A DNA stretch of 64,000 bases from Marsupella aquatica (taxonomy: Eukaryota; Marchantiophyta): contig OZ316891.1 of NCBI GenBank assembly GCA_973895155.1, positions 21,886,001-21,950,000 on the forward strand, written 5' to 3'. Below are positions 10,992 through 22,072 of the stretch, piece after piece (position 1 is the stretch's first letter; every line of letters starts with the position of its first letter). The position numbers and the translations under genes were made by a program. The notes under the pieces were generated by a model. It searched no databases. It was not told where the DNA came from and worked only from the letters and a program-made list of their open reading frames with translations.

Positions 10992-11307
10992 CTTTTCTTC
11001 AACCCTCCTTTTGGTTGTGGTCTGGGGGGGATACAGAGGTTTACACCTCCACTACGTACATACCACCTCATTTGCTTTTTCTTGGCACTTGTAAATGTGA
11101 TGAGACTTTTTCTATGCATGTTGGTTGCTAGCAGCTTGCACATGTGCATTGCCAGTGCTTTGTATGTTTTTGATACACTATGGCTACGATACTATATGTC
11201 ATGACAACATTAAAATATTGGGCTAGTTCATTTTGAAAAGATTAACCAAAGTCCAAAGGGTTGAAAGCAAAGGTCTAAAGAGGACAAATCCCAACCTAAA
11301 TGTCGAT
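10992..11307 (+). other. Element B 3' non-coding region with candidate polypurine tract
   Basis: No ORF is supported. TCTGGGGGGGATA at about 11,019-11,031 is a plausible polypurine tract for plus-strand priming. The rest is AT-rich and runs up to the next TGTCACACCATT sequence at 11,308. Confidence 0.4.
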
Positions 11308-12472
11308 TGTCACACCATTATGAGTGGTAGTATAGGATATCGGACTATGTAGGTTTGAGGCTTTCATATGTGTGTTATCTAAGTGTTTTAGGGTTAATGT
11401 ATGTTTGTGAGGGATAGTTATATATCTCTAAGTTGTGTTGGCTCAAAGGTCTCATCTTTTGATATTGAGCCTTTCGAGCACAAACTCTAGCGGCTATGGT
11501 GTGGCTGTCTAGGTTGTGTGTACGTAACGTGGATTCCTTGAGGCAGAAGGTGCGTTTGGCTTGACATAAGTGTGTGATCGCGTCGGGCAGGATTGTGTGT
11601 TGGATTAGCATCAATCATTGTTTGATTGCTCTTGAAGATTACATCAAAAGATCGGCTTCAAACTCTGTTGTGCAAACTGTGCAGACAGAAGTTTGATTTC
11701 ATTTTGGTTTTGTTGTTGACGATTCATGGTAGCTCGGATCGGGTGTTTTTATTGAATGGATCGTTGGTATCTCAATCTATTGCAAGTTGGTGCGGCGCTT
11801 GCGTAGTTCAAGTGAAGCTTCAAGTTGTTGTTGCTAAGTTGCGGTTTTGGAGTTGTGGTCTTCATTGATATGCATTGCTGCATTGTGGAGGACTGATTGT
11901 GTGATCGACAAGCGGATGTTGCTGTTGACAATTGTGTGTGAGACGGACGATGGCGTCTTGTCCTATTTTGTGAAGGGAAAGTAGTCAGATGTGCGACTCT
12001 TTGAGGTTTTGATTGAGGTGGTTTGATTGGGAGCCCGATAGTTGATTATGTTTACAATTTTTGTAGGATGCAGTTATGATTTGCATCAAGTTCCTTGTTG
12101 ATGGATAGTGTGTTTCTATGAACGAAACAACGTTGAATGTTGGTGAATTGTGTTGGTGGCGCGCGACAAGATAAGGCACCGTGGAGAGGCAAGGCGGCTG
12201 TGACTTAGGGCACAGAGGAAACAACAAATAGTGAATAGTGATTTTCCTGTCAATTGTGGCGTGTTTAGCACATGACTTGAGCGAAGAGAGTCTTGGTGGG
12301 GAGGCACCCACAACCCACGGCCTGTGGCCGATTCATCTTGGTTGTGTGGGTTGGCACCCACAGCCCATGGCTTGTGGCCTCTTGCAGTTTGGTTGCGTGG
12401 GTAGTCACCCACAGCCCACGGCCTGTGGCCGATTCATCTTGTTTGTGTGGGTAGGTACCCACAGCCCCTGGC
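11308..12472 (+). mobile_element. LTR-like sequence (TGTCACACCATT family), copy 2
   Basis: It is homologous to 7823-8260 and ends at the start of the gag of element C, which is the position expected for a 5' LTR plus leader. No tRNA primer site was identified with confidence. It contains the 50-bp tandem repeat at 12,306-12,480 at its right end. Confidence 0.5.
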
Positions 12473-12480
12473 TTGTGGCC
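12306..12480. repeat. 50-bp tandem repeat with ACCCACAGCCCACGG core
   Basis: ACCCACA starts at 12,306, 12,356, 12,407 and 12,457 (spacing 50, 51, 50). The core CACAGCCCACGGCTTGTGGCC also occurs, with other spacers, in the 63-bp repeats at 20,343-20,531 of the same element. The two arrays share only this core. Confidence 0.85.
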
Positions 12481-14196
12481 TAGGGTTTTGGAATCACAGT
12501 CTTCCAATAATGCAAAGCTACTTGGTGAACAACGGACCGGTTTCACTCGAAGTGGAGTGCAGTTTTGGCCAACAACATTGCTAGCAGATACCAGTGGAGC
12601 TTCATATAGTGATTTTGACAAGGGCTCTGTAGCCAACTCTCCTCATCATCAGGTTGTTGCACCATTGTTGTGGGATATGGAGGAGACGTATGGGTCCACT
12701 AAGGGCCCTAGGAGATACTCTGGTGCAGTTGGCACAATTGATTTGGATGATTTCATCCAAGATTTTGATACGTGGTGTGATATGCAAACAATGCGTAATG
12801 CCACATTGTTTAGACCTTTCATGGCATGAAAAGGGTTGTTTCAGCATTTGGAGGGTCCACCCATGGATGATTACCATGAGTTTTGGAAGACCCATTTGGC
12901 TGATATTGAGATATGGAGACAACACTGGTCACCAAACTATGTGTCCATCACTTACGGCACAAGTGCGGTTTCTCAACCTGTTGCCCCGACTTTTGCTTCT
13001 TCTAGTAGCACTAGCCAGAGTGGCACTCCACCAACATCCACCGTTACTCCTACCGGTGCAATTGTGGGTGGGAGTGGAGTTGTGCCAACATTTAACCCTA
13101 TGGTGAAGTTCTTTGATGTGTTGAAGTAGAACTACCAGGGTGTGAGAACTGATAAGTTGAAGGGTCTTCAAGATTTTCAGCGCAAGACTGGAGAGAGTCT
13201 ACACAAAGCATACACTCGTATGCGAAGATATATTAATTACAGTCACCAAGGGAGTGACAGAGGCCCAAGTAGTTCAATTTTGGTATGCAATTTTGGATAG
13301 AGAGTTGCGGCGTAGAGTAAGAGACGCCACTCTATTGAGGGATTCAGATTCCACATTGGCTGTTGTTTTTGCACTAGCCGAGCGCATTGAGCTCAATATG
13401 GTGAATGAGAAGGTGGTGACTTCCGGATTTGTCAAGGAAGGCTCACCAAAGGTTGCATCTACACCCACACTGCAACCTACTGTAAGGAAGAGCCAGAGGG
13501 AGAAGCCTACAACATGGGAATCTACTAGTCAGAGACCTGTGCCCTCCTATGCTGGACAACAGTCATGATGTTGGACTTGTGGTGGGGATCATGCATGAAG
13601 ATATTGCCAAGATAATAGAGGGTCCGGAGGGGCATCTATGCCCGATCAACGATTATGTGATCATTGTGGAGTTTCTGGTCACACCAAGGATAGGTGTTTT
13701 ATACTCCATCCTGAACTACAACGGGGAGGATCATGTACGTATGATCAGGGAAGAGGAGGTAGAGGTGGTGGTCGCGGCCGAGGTATGCCATATGCAAGGA
13801 GACAAGGAGGTGATGCTCCTGCCACTACCATAGATCCAAAGGATGAAAAGATTGCTCAATTGGAGCAACAACTAGCTGCCATGGCGAGTTCTCAGGTTAG
13901 ACCTACTTCTGGTGATGGAGCCTCTACATCCTATGGAGCTGACGGAGACTTGGCCACCATGGGATTCATGTGTGACATTGCCCATGTTGATGCATTGGCA
14001 ACTTTGACTCGAGGAGCAACCAAAGCCCTTGAGCCCCGAGGAGCAATGGTAGAGTTGGATCCTCAAAGGGGGGAAGCTTGTCGTCAAACGAAGCTTCCCC
14101 AATCATTTACATTGTTAGAGGCAGTTTAAACTAACTCTATAAACCCGGTTAAGACAAATCCAAGTGTGGATAAGTTGGTGGAATTGGATAATGTTG
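12473..14196 (+). pseudogene. Element C: gag with two CCHC zinc knuckles (decayed)
   Basis: The frame opens just after the repeat and runs through an acidic N-terminal segment, a Ser/Thr-rich linker and a retrotransposon gag segment (LKGLQDFQRKTGESLHKAY, then VTEAQVVQFWYAILDRELRR). Two C-X2-C-X4-H-X4-C knuckles follow: CWTCGGDHA-stop-RYC (about 13,570) and CDHCGVSGHTKDRC (about 13,650), which bind the RNA genome in the virus-like particle. An Arg/Gly-rich stretch and a coiled segment (KIAQLEQQLAAM) come next. Stops at 12,827, 13,127, 13,566 and 13,606 and a frameshift near 13,250 break it. It is interrupted at 14,197 by an insert and resumes at 18,036 in frame. Confidence 0.85.
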
Positions 14197-15157
14197 TGTC
14201 GCGTCCCTAACCCAGGCCTTAAATCCAGTTTAGTTCCATGGCGCGACTTTGACCACCAGTAAGGGTGAGGGTTCGGGCAAGGAGGTGTGTAGCGGCCTCG
14301 ATTAGCCCCTAGTCGGGCTAATGTAATATACTTATGGGTATAACCCTTACGCAATTCGTACTAGTCATAGGTATATTTGTTTTCCACCGCTGGAATTTTC
14401 CCACAGTTAGTGACTCGGACTAACTCCCGGCTTGGGGCTTTCAAGCCATCGACGCAACAGAACCTTGTGACATGCAATGGGTGGCAATCCCTACCATTAG
14501 TCTGCACCCGGTACGTCCCTTGAAATGGCGCCTTTGCCCAGACAAAGCATACACACAACACCAGTTACTCGCGGAAACATTATAGGGAAAAGACTACATT
14601 TACTCAGCAAAGCATCAGTTTACATGGTTGACTCGACTTCTAAGGGGGTCAACAGGCCCAACGGTAGTCAATGCCCAGTCTCTACGAGGCCCCGCCTTGC
14701 ACTTGCCCGACAAGCTCGACTCTGGCTCTCACTCCTTGGTGCGCTCTGACCCTGCTCAGGCCGGAACTCCCCGTGTCTCGCCTTTTCTTCTACTAAGATA
14801 ACTAAGCCTTCTCCCCCTCCCATAGCGGAAGGGGAAGCCTAAATACTACGGTTGCGGAAGGAAACCGGAGGATACTACCTTCTGGGATAATACCTACTGA
14901 CTAACTACCTATTGACTAACTACCTTCTGACTAGTTGACTGTTGTCGACAAGGGTGCTGACCGACATGGCAGCAGCAAAGCCTACTAACAACAAGCTAGT
15001 CCGTTGATGGACTCCATCCTACGTTGGCTGATCCTAAGTGATTTGGTCCTAACTCTTCATACTGCCGCTAATCGGCGCCTAATGACGGCTATTCTGTCGT
15101 TACGCCTGACCAGAAGATGCCGCTGACTCAACTGCCTCGCGTGGCGCCTGCTCCCTC

Positions 15158-17892
15158 TTACGTGTGTGCTGTGGTCGGACCAGGGTTTGTCCCACTGTCG
15201 AGGCGAGACCTCGAGCCGTCTTGATCAGAGGTGGGCCCAAGTTTTCCCCTTTGGAGGACAAGTAGGGTAACGCGATCCTGCAAGGCCTTGTTGTCCCGTA
15301 CCGCCGCCTCTGCCTCGTTTGCGGCTTCATCGGCTTTTGTCTGGAGCCAAGCTATCTCCAGGTTGAGTTGGGTGATGGAGTTGCGATGGGCCTGGTCCTG
15401 CGCCCGCAATTTATCCCGTTCGGCGGAGAGACTAGCCACCTGCTGAGCCGCCTGCATGAATTGGTTGTTGAGGTCGATTAGGCTGGTAACCCGAGCCGAG
15501 GATTCTGAGCGCAACTGAAGCACAGTATCATTCAGCTTCTTGAGATCTTCTTGTGCCCCGCTCAACTCCTGGGTTAGTCCATCTCGCTGTTCGATGGTGC
15601 AAACTAACTCCTCACGGCGGGTAGTGGCCTCCTCCTCGAGGTGTTCTACTAGCATTTGGAGGCGCCCGATCTCATTCCCTTTGGCCATGAGTTCTTCTTC
15701 CAAGCGGCTTACGATCCGGGGTTGGTGCTCTAACATGAAGAAGGCTGGTTGAAAGTACGTCGAGACTTGTTGTCCGATGTACATCGCCAGCTCCCCAGAC
15801 ATAGTCTGGCTATACTTCTGGACCAGGTCGTAGGCCATGGTCCCCGGGGCTACGTGGTAGTCCTCCATCCTCTCGGGTACTGGTGGTTCCTTAGCCGGGG
15901 CAACGATCTCCTTCGTAGTCTGCGCTGGGGAGGGGAAGGTTTCTTTCGGTGGTGGAGGGATTGGGGGTGGTTGCACTGCGGGTAGCGGAGGCTCGACGGA
16001 AGGGGGCGGCGGAATCACAACAGGAGGAGGTGGCGGAGTATTAGTCGGGGCCTCCGATGTTTAGGGTTTGCCCAAGGGATGGTAGTCCGTGCACTCGGGG
16101 TTGCCTCCTCTGGGGCGGGGGTGACATTAGTCGGGGCTGAGGTGGCCATATTCTTTCCTTTGGCCTCCCGCCGTGCCTTGTACCAGGCGAGGATGATGGC
16201 GATATGACTTCCCAAGTAAGTCTTCCCCCCAATAGCCATACCACTTTGAGCCCGCTTCAGCTCCCCCGAGAATCTACGATAAAAGAACTGGGCCCAGTTC
16301 CGCCATTTGTACTGTTCCACCTGCACGATCGTGCAGAGGGAGATCTCGGATTGTGGCTCAATCATGTGTAGGGTAGTCCGTATGAAGTTAAGCCGCTCCA
16401 TGCAGATTAAGTTGGTGCACGACCCCTACTTGTATCCGTTGTCCGTCTTACCCTCGGGTTTGAAGTGCCGCGGTGTATACTCTTTATCCTGAATTTGGAG
16501 TTTGACTGGCACCGGCCCAGTTGGCAGGCATAAGATCTGTGCTAGCCGATGCTCCGTGAGTGTTAAGGTCTACCCTGAAACCTTGGTGGTCGATGCGTCA
16601 GAGTCGAAATTGGACATGAACTCGCAAATCTGCTTTGGCCCGGCGGCGCACAGTCTCCATAGCAAGTGAGCAAACTGCTCCAACTGATGCTCCTTGAGAT
16701 AGTCCGCGTGTTTGAGTTTCTTGATCGAGATCCAGACTACTTTGGGGACGCAGATCACCTGTAATAAGTTGGACTTTGGGTTATCCGGGGGCCGCCGGGT
16801 CTGGTTGGCCGGGGGGTTTGTCGGGGCAGGTGTAGGCGCGGTGTTGGTTTGCGTTGTCGATTCGGGGGCCGGCGTCGTCCTTGCCCGCTTATGAGAACGC
16901 TGCTCGAGTTGCGGACTAACTTGCTCGGAACCCAAAAAACACACGGCGTTGATTACTGGATGGACTTGAGGCCGGTTCGGAGGTACGCCGGTGGTCATCG
17001 GCTGAGGTGCTGGGGGTGGTGCCGGGGTAGCCATATCCCAGTTGAAGGCATTGGAGCTTTCCCCGAGGAATGTAAGATTACGTGCAGCTTCCCGTTGTCT
17101 ACTGATGTCTTCTTGGCGCTTTTCGGCTGCGATCTGCTGGTCTAGGTACCCGGAATCTTGTCGAACTCCGCTTGAGTAAGCCGCTGGTTGCCCTTCAGCC
17201 TACAGAACTTTGCGGGGACTTCAAGAATTGCCTCTGCTACCGATCTGAGCCCTTCCTCACTGAGATATAGCTCGGTGATGTAGTCTCACAGCTCGTTGTA
17301 ATTGTAGTCCCTGGTGATGGCCGTCTTCTCGCAATTAACCAGTGCTACCTTGGCCACCAGCTTTGCGTATCTTCGTTCGTAAGCGGCTTTCTCGGGGCAG
17401 GAGTACCAATAAGTCTTGGAGAACTTAGCACCTACCTCGCCAAACAAGGTCCAAAATCCCAAGGCTGTAAGGGTCATACTAACCTTTGTAGTCCGGTTCA
17501 TCGAGTCCGCGTTCCCACCCGGCTGGTCCTCTTGCTTGTGGAGGCCTTACTTGTCCTGACTAAATCTCGCCACATCCCGCACTCATCCCTCGATAATCTC
17601 CTTGTAAAGGTCAGCTTGATTCGAGCAAAAAGGCAAGTGAATGGCAGCGTCTGCAAATTCCAAAAGGTAGAAATGAGCAAATGACCCGCAGCACCGTTGG
17701 CTCCTCTCTTATGGAGGTGCCAGGGTGAGCCCAGGCGTGAGAAGGCCAGGCCATTTTGGTCGTTGATAATGAGCTAAAGTTGGCGCCTCGGTCCAAGCGT
17801 GATTCTCCAAACGGATTTTTACTCCGCCGCCGCCACCGTACCTCGGTCGCGAGTAATACTCCTCCTCCTAAATTTGTAATCATTTGGTCCAC
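15158..17892 (-). pseudogene. Insert I-1: gag-like, proline-rich, coiled-coil protein (broken)
   Basis: Read on the minus strand, the fragments 17,892-17,611, 17,501-17,286, 17,034-16,570, 16,401-16,015 and 16,018-15,158 form one protein with stops and shifts. In order they are an N-terminal part with FWTLFGEVGAKFSKTYWYSC, a Pro/Thr-rich linker with a basic KRAR stretch, a globular domain (HADYLKEHQLEQFAHLLWRL; later LHMIEPQSEISLCTIVQVEQ and YLGSHIAIILAWYKARREAK), a polyproline stretch, and a long heptad-like coiled coil (about 170 residues from RIVSRLEEELMAKGNEIGRL). The globular part resembles plant transposon proteins of unknown role. A homologous gene is in I-2 (33,695-35,190). Function is unknown. 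Confidence 0.65.
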
Positions 17893-18009
17893 TTAACCTA
17901 CTCCTATTCTATTCATAATAGCAACGGACGGCTATACGTGCTATTCTACTCTACGACTACGGTCCTAATGACCGTATAAGACCTAATCTACGTCCTAGGT
18001 TTTGTTAAG

Positions 18010-18028
18010 TGACACGTTACCCGTGTCA
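18010..18028. repeat. Perfect 7-bp hairpin at right end of insert I-1
   Basis: TGACACG-TTACC-CGTGTCA is a perfect stem with a 5-base loop, directly at the insert border. The left end has a weaker pair (GTCGCG at 14,198 and CGCGAC at about 14,241). It may mark the LTR terminus. Confidence 0.6.
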
Positions 18029-18029
18029 T

Positions 18030-19100
18030 ATGTTGCAACAAGGATGGCAAGTACCTTGCTGGGGGCGGCCACAAATATTGTGCGCACCTCGTTATTTTCA
18101 GCAACATATATGGCATTGGGAGTTAGTCCAGCTGAAGTGTTCAGATTGGCAGCCACATTATGTGAAGGAACTCCAGTTGTTCCTTCTCGTGCATAGACAG
18201 TGCCTAATTCTGAAGTTGTGGAGTTGACTCCACCTATTGCTAGTGGTGAAACATGGCAAGCAGCAGCGGCGAGGTTGATGGAGTTACCAGCACGCCCTGC
18301 CTTTGAGAGAACTAGGTTTAAACCTAGTGTGGTATCATTGGATAATCAAAGTGGTATCTTCCGATTAGTTGGGCCTTTTGGAGCGATATACCAGCCAGAA
18401 CGAGTGTTATTGGATACTGGTGCTCAGCCCTTGATGTTGGGTAAGACTGCGATACAAGGATTGGGATGCGTCCAAATGATTTGGAGGAGTGTCCCTTTCC
18501 CATTCAGACTTCATTGGGAGGACCTATACCCAAACAACATATCACCAAACGAGCACTTGAACTTAGGATTCAAGAGGATCATCCAAAGGATAACTCACGG
18601 ATCCAGGCTCAAGCTATTTTGACTAAGGCTGAGTCATATGATGTGTTAGTGGGATGTACGATACTTTATCCTATGGGATTTGTTCCTGATTTTTGGGATG
18701 AGTCGGTGTCGTATCGACCCAATTGGCAATCTGGAGATGCTTGGTTGAGCCAATTGCAAGTGGGATTTAGTGGACCTGTGGGAGGTCCTAAATCTACACC
18801 ATTGTCTTTGGCAGCATTCAGTAGTTTGATTATTGGATTTGATGAGTTGATTAAAGGTAATGCACATGCAGCAGATGTTCCGGCAATGGAGGAGCCACGT
18901 GAGGAACACATGACGGGTGTATTACTTGTTGATACTATTGTGGCACCAGTACGGGGTACTGGAGAGGCCTTGCAACAAAATGTGACCCAATTGATACATG
19001 ATGCCTGACGTCATGCTTTTACACCGGAGTCAGGAGCACAACAGTCTTTTGCAGATGGACCGGTAACCCTTTCACCATTGGATACCACTCCTATTGTGTG
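18030..19100 (+). pseudogene. Element C: end of gag, aspartic protease and linker
   Basis: Gag resumes after the insert (STLLGAATNIVRTSLFSA). The protease active site reads VLLDTGAQPLMLG at about 18,400, with the catalytic Asp intact. A shift near 18,460 moves the reading to the frame with KRALELRIQEDHPKD and YDVLVGCTILYPMGFVPDFW, a segment shared with element A. In-frame stops at 18,194 (TAG) and 19,006 (TGA) break it. The methyltransferase domain follows at once. Confidence 0.82.
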
Positions 19101-19116
19101 GTAGTATCCAGAGGAG

Positions 19117-20125
19117 GGTATTTGTTTGTTAGATTTATTTTGTGGGATTGGCACTGGATTGGCTGCTATTCTTCAAGCAGGAATTTCTGTGCGTCGTTAC
19201 TTGTACGTGGAAAACAATGAGATAACACGGAGGATCTCACTATGTCATGTAGCGATGTTGGTGGAACGTTATCCACATTTGTTGCCAGTGGATGCCATTC
19301 GTGGTTATCAGCATGCACTACCTGCTGATATTTCATTATTGGGGCGGATCATTTGGATTGTGTTGGCCCCATTGATTTGGTGATTGCGGGTTGGCCATGT
19401 CAGGGTCAATCTCGGGCTAGAATTGGACATGGATTTCAAGATCCAAGATCTACATTATTTTGGGAGATGTTACGTGTGTTGCGCCATCTCCAGATGCATC
19501 AGACACATTCTCCTACATACATTTTGGAGAATGTCCCATTATTGGGTGATGACCGTCATCGAATTGTTGCTAGTGTTCATCAGGTTCGATCTTGGATTGG
19601 GCCTGTTGTGTTATTGGATGCTGCACGTGTGGGTTCTCGTGCACATTGCCCACGATTATGGTGGACTAACTTGTTACCATGTGAGGTCTTAAAGTGAGCA
19701 TTTGATGGTGTACCTCGCTCAACAACCTTAGTGGTGGATAGTATTTTGGATCCAGGGTGTCGTGCACAAAGTGTTACCCAATCTGATCAACCACCATTGG
19801 CAGTGGTGAATGTTGTTGGGCGTCCACGTTGTGCATTACCCACTTTTGTGAGCCATTCTACTTCATACGCATTTTGAGCAAGTGGCCCTGGACTTGTGTG
19901 GGATACAGCTCTACAACAACTAGTAGAGCCTACCGCTAATGAGAGAGAGCGACTATGGGATTTTTGAAAAAAAAATAAAAAAATAAAAAATAAAAATAAA
20001 AATGAGAGAGAGCGGGCTATGGGATTTTTGACCAGCACCACGGCAGTGGCCTCGGTGTCAGAGCATTCACGTTGTTAGGTCCTTGGTCAAGCCATGGATT
20101 TGAATTGCTTGACTTGGATAATCAG
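19117..20125 (+). pseudogene. Element C: DNMT3-like cytosine-C5 DNA methyltransferase domain
   Basis: Key motifs are better kept than in element A: motif I LLDLFCGIGTGLAAIL (about 19,127), motif II-like YLYVENNE, motif IV DLVIAGWPCQGQS with the catalytic Pro-Cys (about 19,375-19,410), motif VI YILENVP, motif VIII-like VGSRAHCPRLWWTNL (compare HRARYFWGNL of DNMT3), GRPRCALPTFVS, ERERxWGF and a final LGQAMDLNCLTWIIS. A one-base shift near 19,352 separates motif I from motif IV, and TGA stops lie near 19,694 and 19,876. A 29-bp duplication with an A-rich spacer interrupts the late part. The domain would methylate cytosine in DNA, perhaps the element's own cDNA. Confidence 0.9.
19938..20029. repeat. 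29-bp direct duplication around a 34-base A-rich spacer
   Basis: AATGAGAGAGAGCG...TATGGGATTTTTG occurs at 19,938-19,966 and 20,001-20,029. The bases between are only A with scattered T (19,967-20,000). It looks like insertion of a poly(A) tail alone with a long target duplication, or slippage during reverse transcription. It breaks the methyltransferase domain. Confidence 0.85.
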
Positions 20126-20342
20126 CTTGGGATTAGCTGAACAATTGCGAATGCGCAGTTCTAATGTTACAGATCGTCCATTGGTGAGCTTGCGGCCTAC
20201 CGAGACAGTAGCGGCCACAGTTGGGGGCAAGCAGACGATTGATAGACCTATGGCAGGATTGGCCAAGGCAAAACATTTTGTTGAGAAAAAGGAGGTTGCT
20301 CAAACCATTGATAAATAGCAACGAGCGACTGTCTCTTCCATC

Positions 20343-20531
20343 CACAGCCCACGGCTTGTGGCCTCTCCAACTCCAAAGGAAAACATCACAGCTTCGATGG
20401 AGAGTCACAACCCGCGGCTTGTGGCCTCTTCAACTCCAAATGAAGATGTCACAACTTTGAAGGAGAGTCACAGCCCACGGCTTGTGACCTCTTCAACTGC
20501 AAAGGAAGATGTCACAGCTTTGATGGAGAGT
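20343..20531 (+). repeat. 63-bp tandem repeat (3 units of 21 codons) between DNMT and RT
   Basis: Units begin at 20,343, 20,406 and 20,469. The period of 63 keeps frame, giving three 21-residue repeats of the type SHSPRLVASSTPKEDVTALM. It lies in the linker between methyltransferase and reverse transcriptase. The DNA core CACAGCCCACGGCTTGTGGCCTC is shared with the 12,306-12,480 repeat. Function is unknown; it may be a flexible spacer. Confidence 0.85.
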
Positions 20532-20559
20532 TGGGAACCACAAATTGGTCCTAAGTTGA

Positions 20560-21697
20560 CCAGGAGGGAGAGATGTTGCATGCATCAATTCTTGAAGAGT
20601 TATTGAAATTGTTTTGCATTTAGTATGAAGGATTTGGGGACATTGAAGGGTCTTGGTATTCAGATTGAATTGGCTAGTGATGCACCAATCTTTTGACAAC
20701 CGTATCGGTATAGTGACATGGAGAGGGCTTTGATCCATAGTAGAACTCAGGATTTGTTGGAGGCTGGTTTGGTGGAAATCTCATACGGGGAGTATGCATT
20801 TGCCACAATGATGCCAACCAAGAAGGGTTAGGATGTGCATGGAAATTACACAGATAGACAAATGTGTGGTGATTATCGACCTATTAATCGTTAGACAAAA
20901 TCTGATCGATATGCCATGCCCACACCGGAGGAGATCTTTGATGCTATGGGGCATGCAAAGATATTTAGTTCGTTGGACCTCAAAGCGGGGTACCATCAGT
21001 TGCCAATTAGGCATTCTGATAGATCCAAAACAACATTTTGGGGAATTGATTCTTATGGCAAAGATTGTTTGTATCAGTGGTTGTTCTTACCATTTGGGTT
21101 GAAGAATGCACCAGCTGAATTCCAAAGAGTTATGGATCGAATTCTTGCAGGTTTGGATTTTGTGAGATGTCAGTTACATTGATGATATCTTGGTCTATTC
21201 TTTGACTGTGGAAGAATATCAAAGACACACTTGCAGATTGTGTTGGAGAGATTGAGAGAACATGGATTGAAACTCTATCCTGGCAAATGTAAGTTCTTCC
21301 AAGACAAAATTGAGTATTTGGGCCACACTATCTACCCAGGAGGATTGGGTGTGCAAGAGACTAAGGTGGAGGCCATTACACAGATTCCTCGTCCTATTGA
21401 TGTGAGTAGAGCTCGTGCATTCTTGGGATTGGCGAGCTATTATAGACGGTATGTTAAAGGATTTAGCCAACTTGCCAAACCTTTAACTATACTCACTAAG
21501 TTGGACCAGGAGTGGATTTGGGGTGACGACCAAGAGCATGCTTTCCAAGAATTGAAGGAAAGATTGGCGTCAACACCTATTTTGAGAAGACCCATTTCGG
21601 AACGACCATTTCAGCTACACACTGATTGGAGTGGAGTAGGACTTGGAGCAGTGCTGACTCAGAAGGATGATGAGGGGAATGAGTTTATTGTGACATA
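20560..21697 (+). pseudogene. Element C: reverse transcriptase and RNase H start
   Basis: RT motifs in order are FAFSMKDLGTL, MCGDYRPINR, IFSSLDLKAGYHQLPI (Asp), LPFGLKNAPAEFQRVMDRIL, YIDDILVYS (YxDD, about 21,177), YLGHTIYPGG, and the connection FLGLASYYRRYVKGFSQLAK. RNase H begins with LHTDWSGVGLGAVLTQKDDE. Several stops before 20,900 and a one-base shift near 21,170 break it. At 21,697 the RNase H is cut by a 4.7-kb insert and resumes at 26,408. Confidence 0.9.
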
Positions 21698-21718
21698 AAT
21701 TGTGAGCTGCTCAATTAG

Positions 21719-22072
21719 GGGTATTTACAAACGACAGAAAACAGCAAACAGTAACAGCAAACAGAAACTGGTAACAGGAAAATGGGTGGTAATTTTTTTT
21801 GAATTTTTTTTGAATTTAAAAAAAAAAAAAAAATTGAGAAAAAAACTTTTTAAATTTTTTTTGCTAGCGCCCAAAGCTAGCCAAAAAATGTTGTAATTTA
21901 ATTTTTTTGGGGAAAATATGACTTTTTAGAAAATATTTTGACATGGTTGTTTTTCTTGGTAATAGTAACTTTTTGCTGGTAACAGTAACTTTTTGTTGGT
22001 AACAGGAAAATTTTTGCTGGTACCAATAAACCTGTTTCCTGTTTACTGTTTACTGTCACGCGTGCCATACCC
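21719..22072. mobile_element. 354-bp MITE with inverted ends and 9-bp TSD
   Basis: The left end is GGGTATTTACAAACGACAG and the right end, reverse complemented, GGGTATGGCACGCGTGACAG; both are followed by AAACAG repeats. CTCAATTAG flanks it at 21,710-21,718 and 22,073-22,081. A 9-bp TSD suggests a Mutator-like origin. The interior is AT-rich with repeated GGTAACAGTAACTTTTTG. It is non-coding. Confidence 0.85.

Larger units (their letters stand above)
14197..18029 (-). mobile_element. 3.8-kb LTR-type insert (I-1) in element C gag, coding on minus strand
   Basis: The left end is TGTCGCGTCCC and the right end GTGTCA(T). ATGTTG flanks it at 14,191-14,196 and 18,030-18,035, and joining the flanks keeps the gag frame (compare uninterrupted element D at 32,480-32,560). 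The left end matches 32,706 onward (TGTCATGCCCC), the start of a second copy, I-2. Plant LTRs often begin this way. The interior is coded by the minus strand (next entry). No reverse transcriptase is visible, so it is non-autonomous or internally deleted. The first ~900 bases on the left hold no ORF that I can support. Confidence 0.75.

Noticed and set aside
12238-12483. 81-codon ORF over the 50-bp repeat, and the antisense 123-codon ORF
   Set aside because: Open only because the repeat period and composition avoid stops; no start context and no family.
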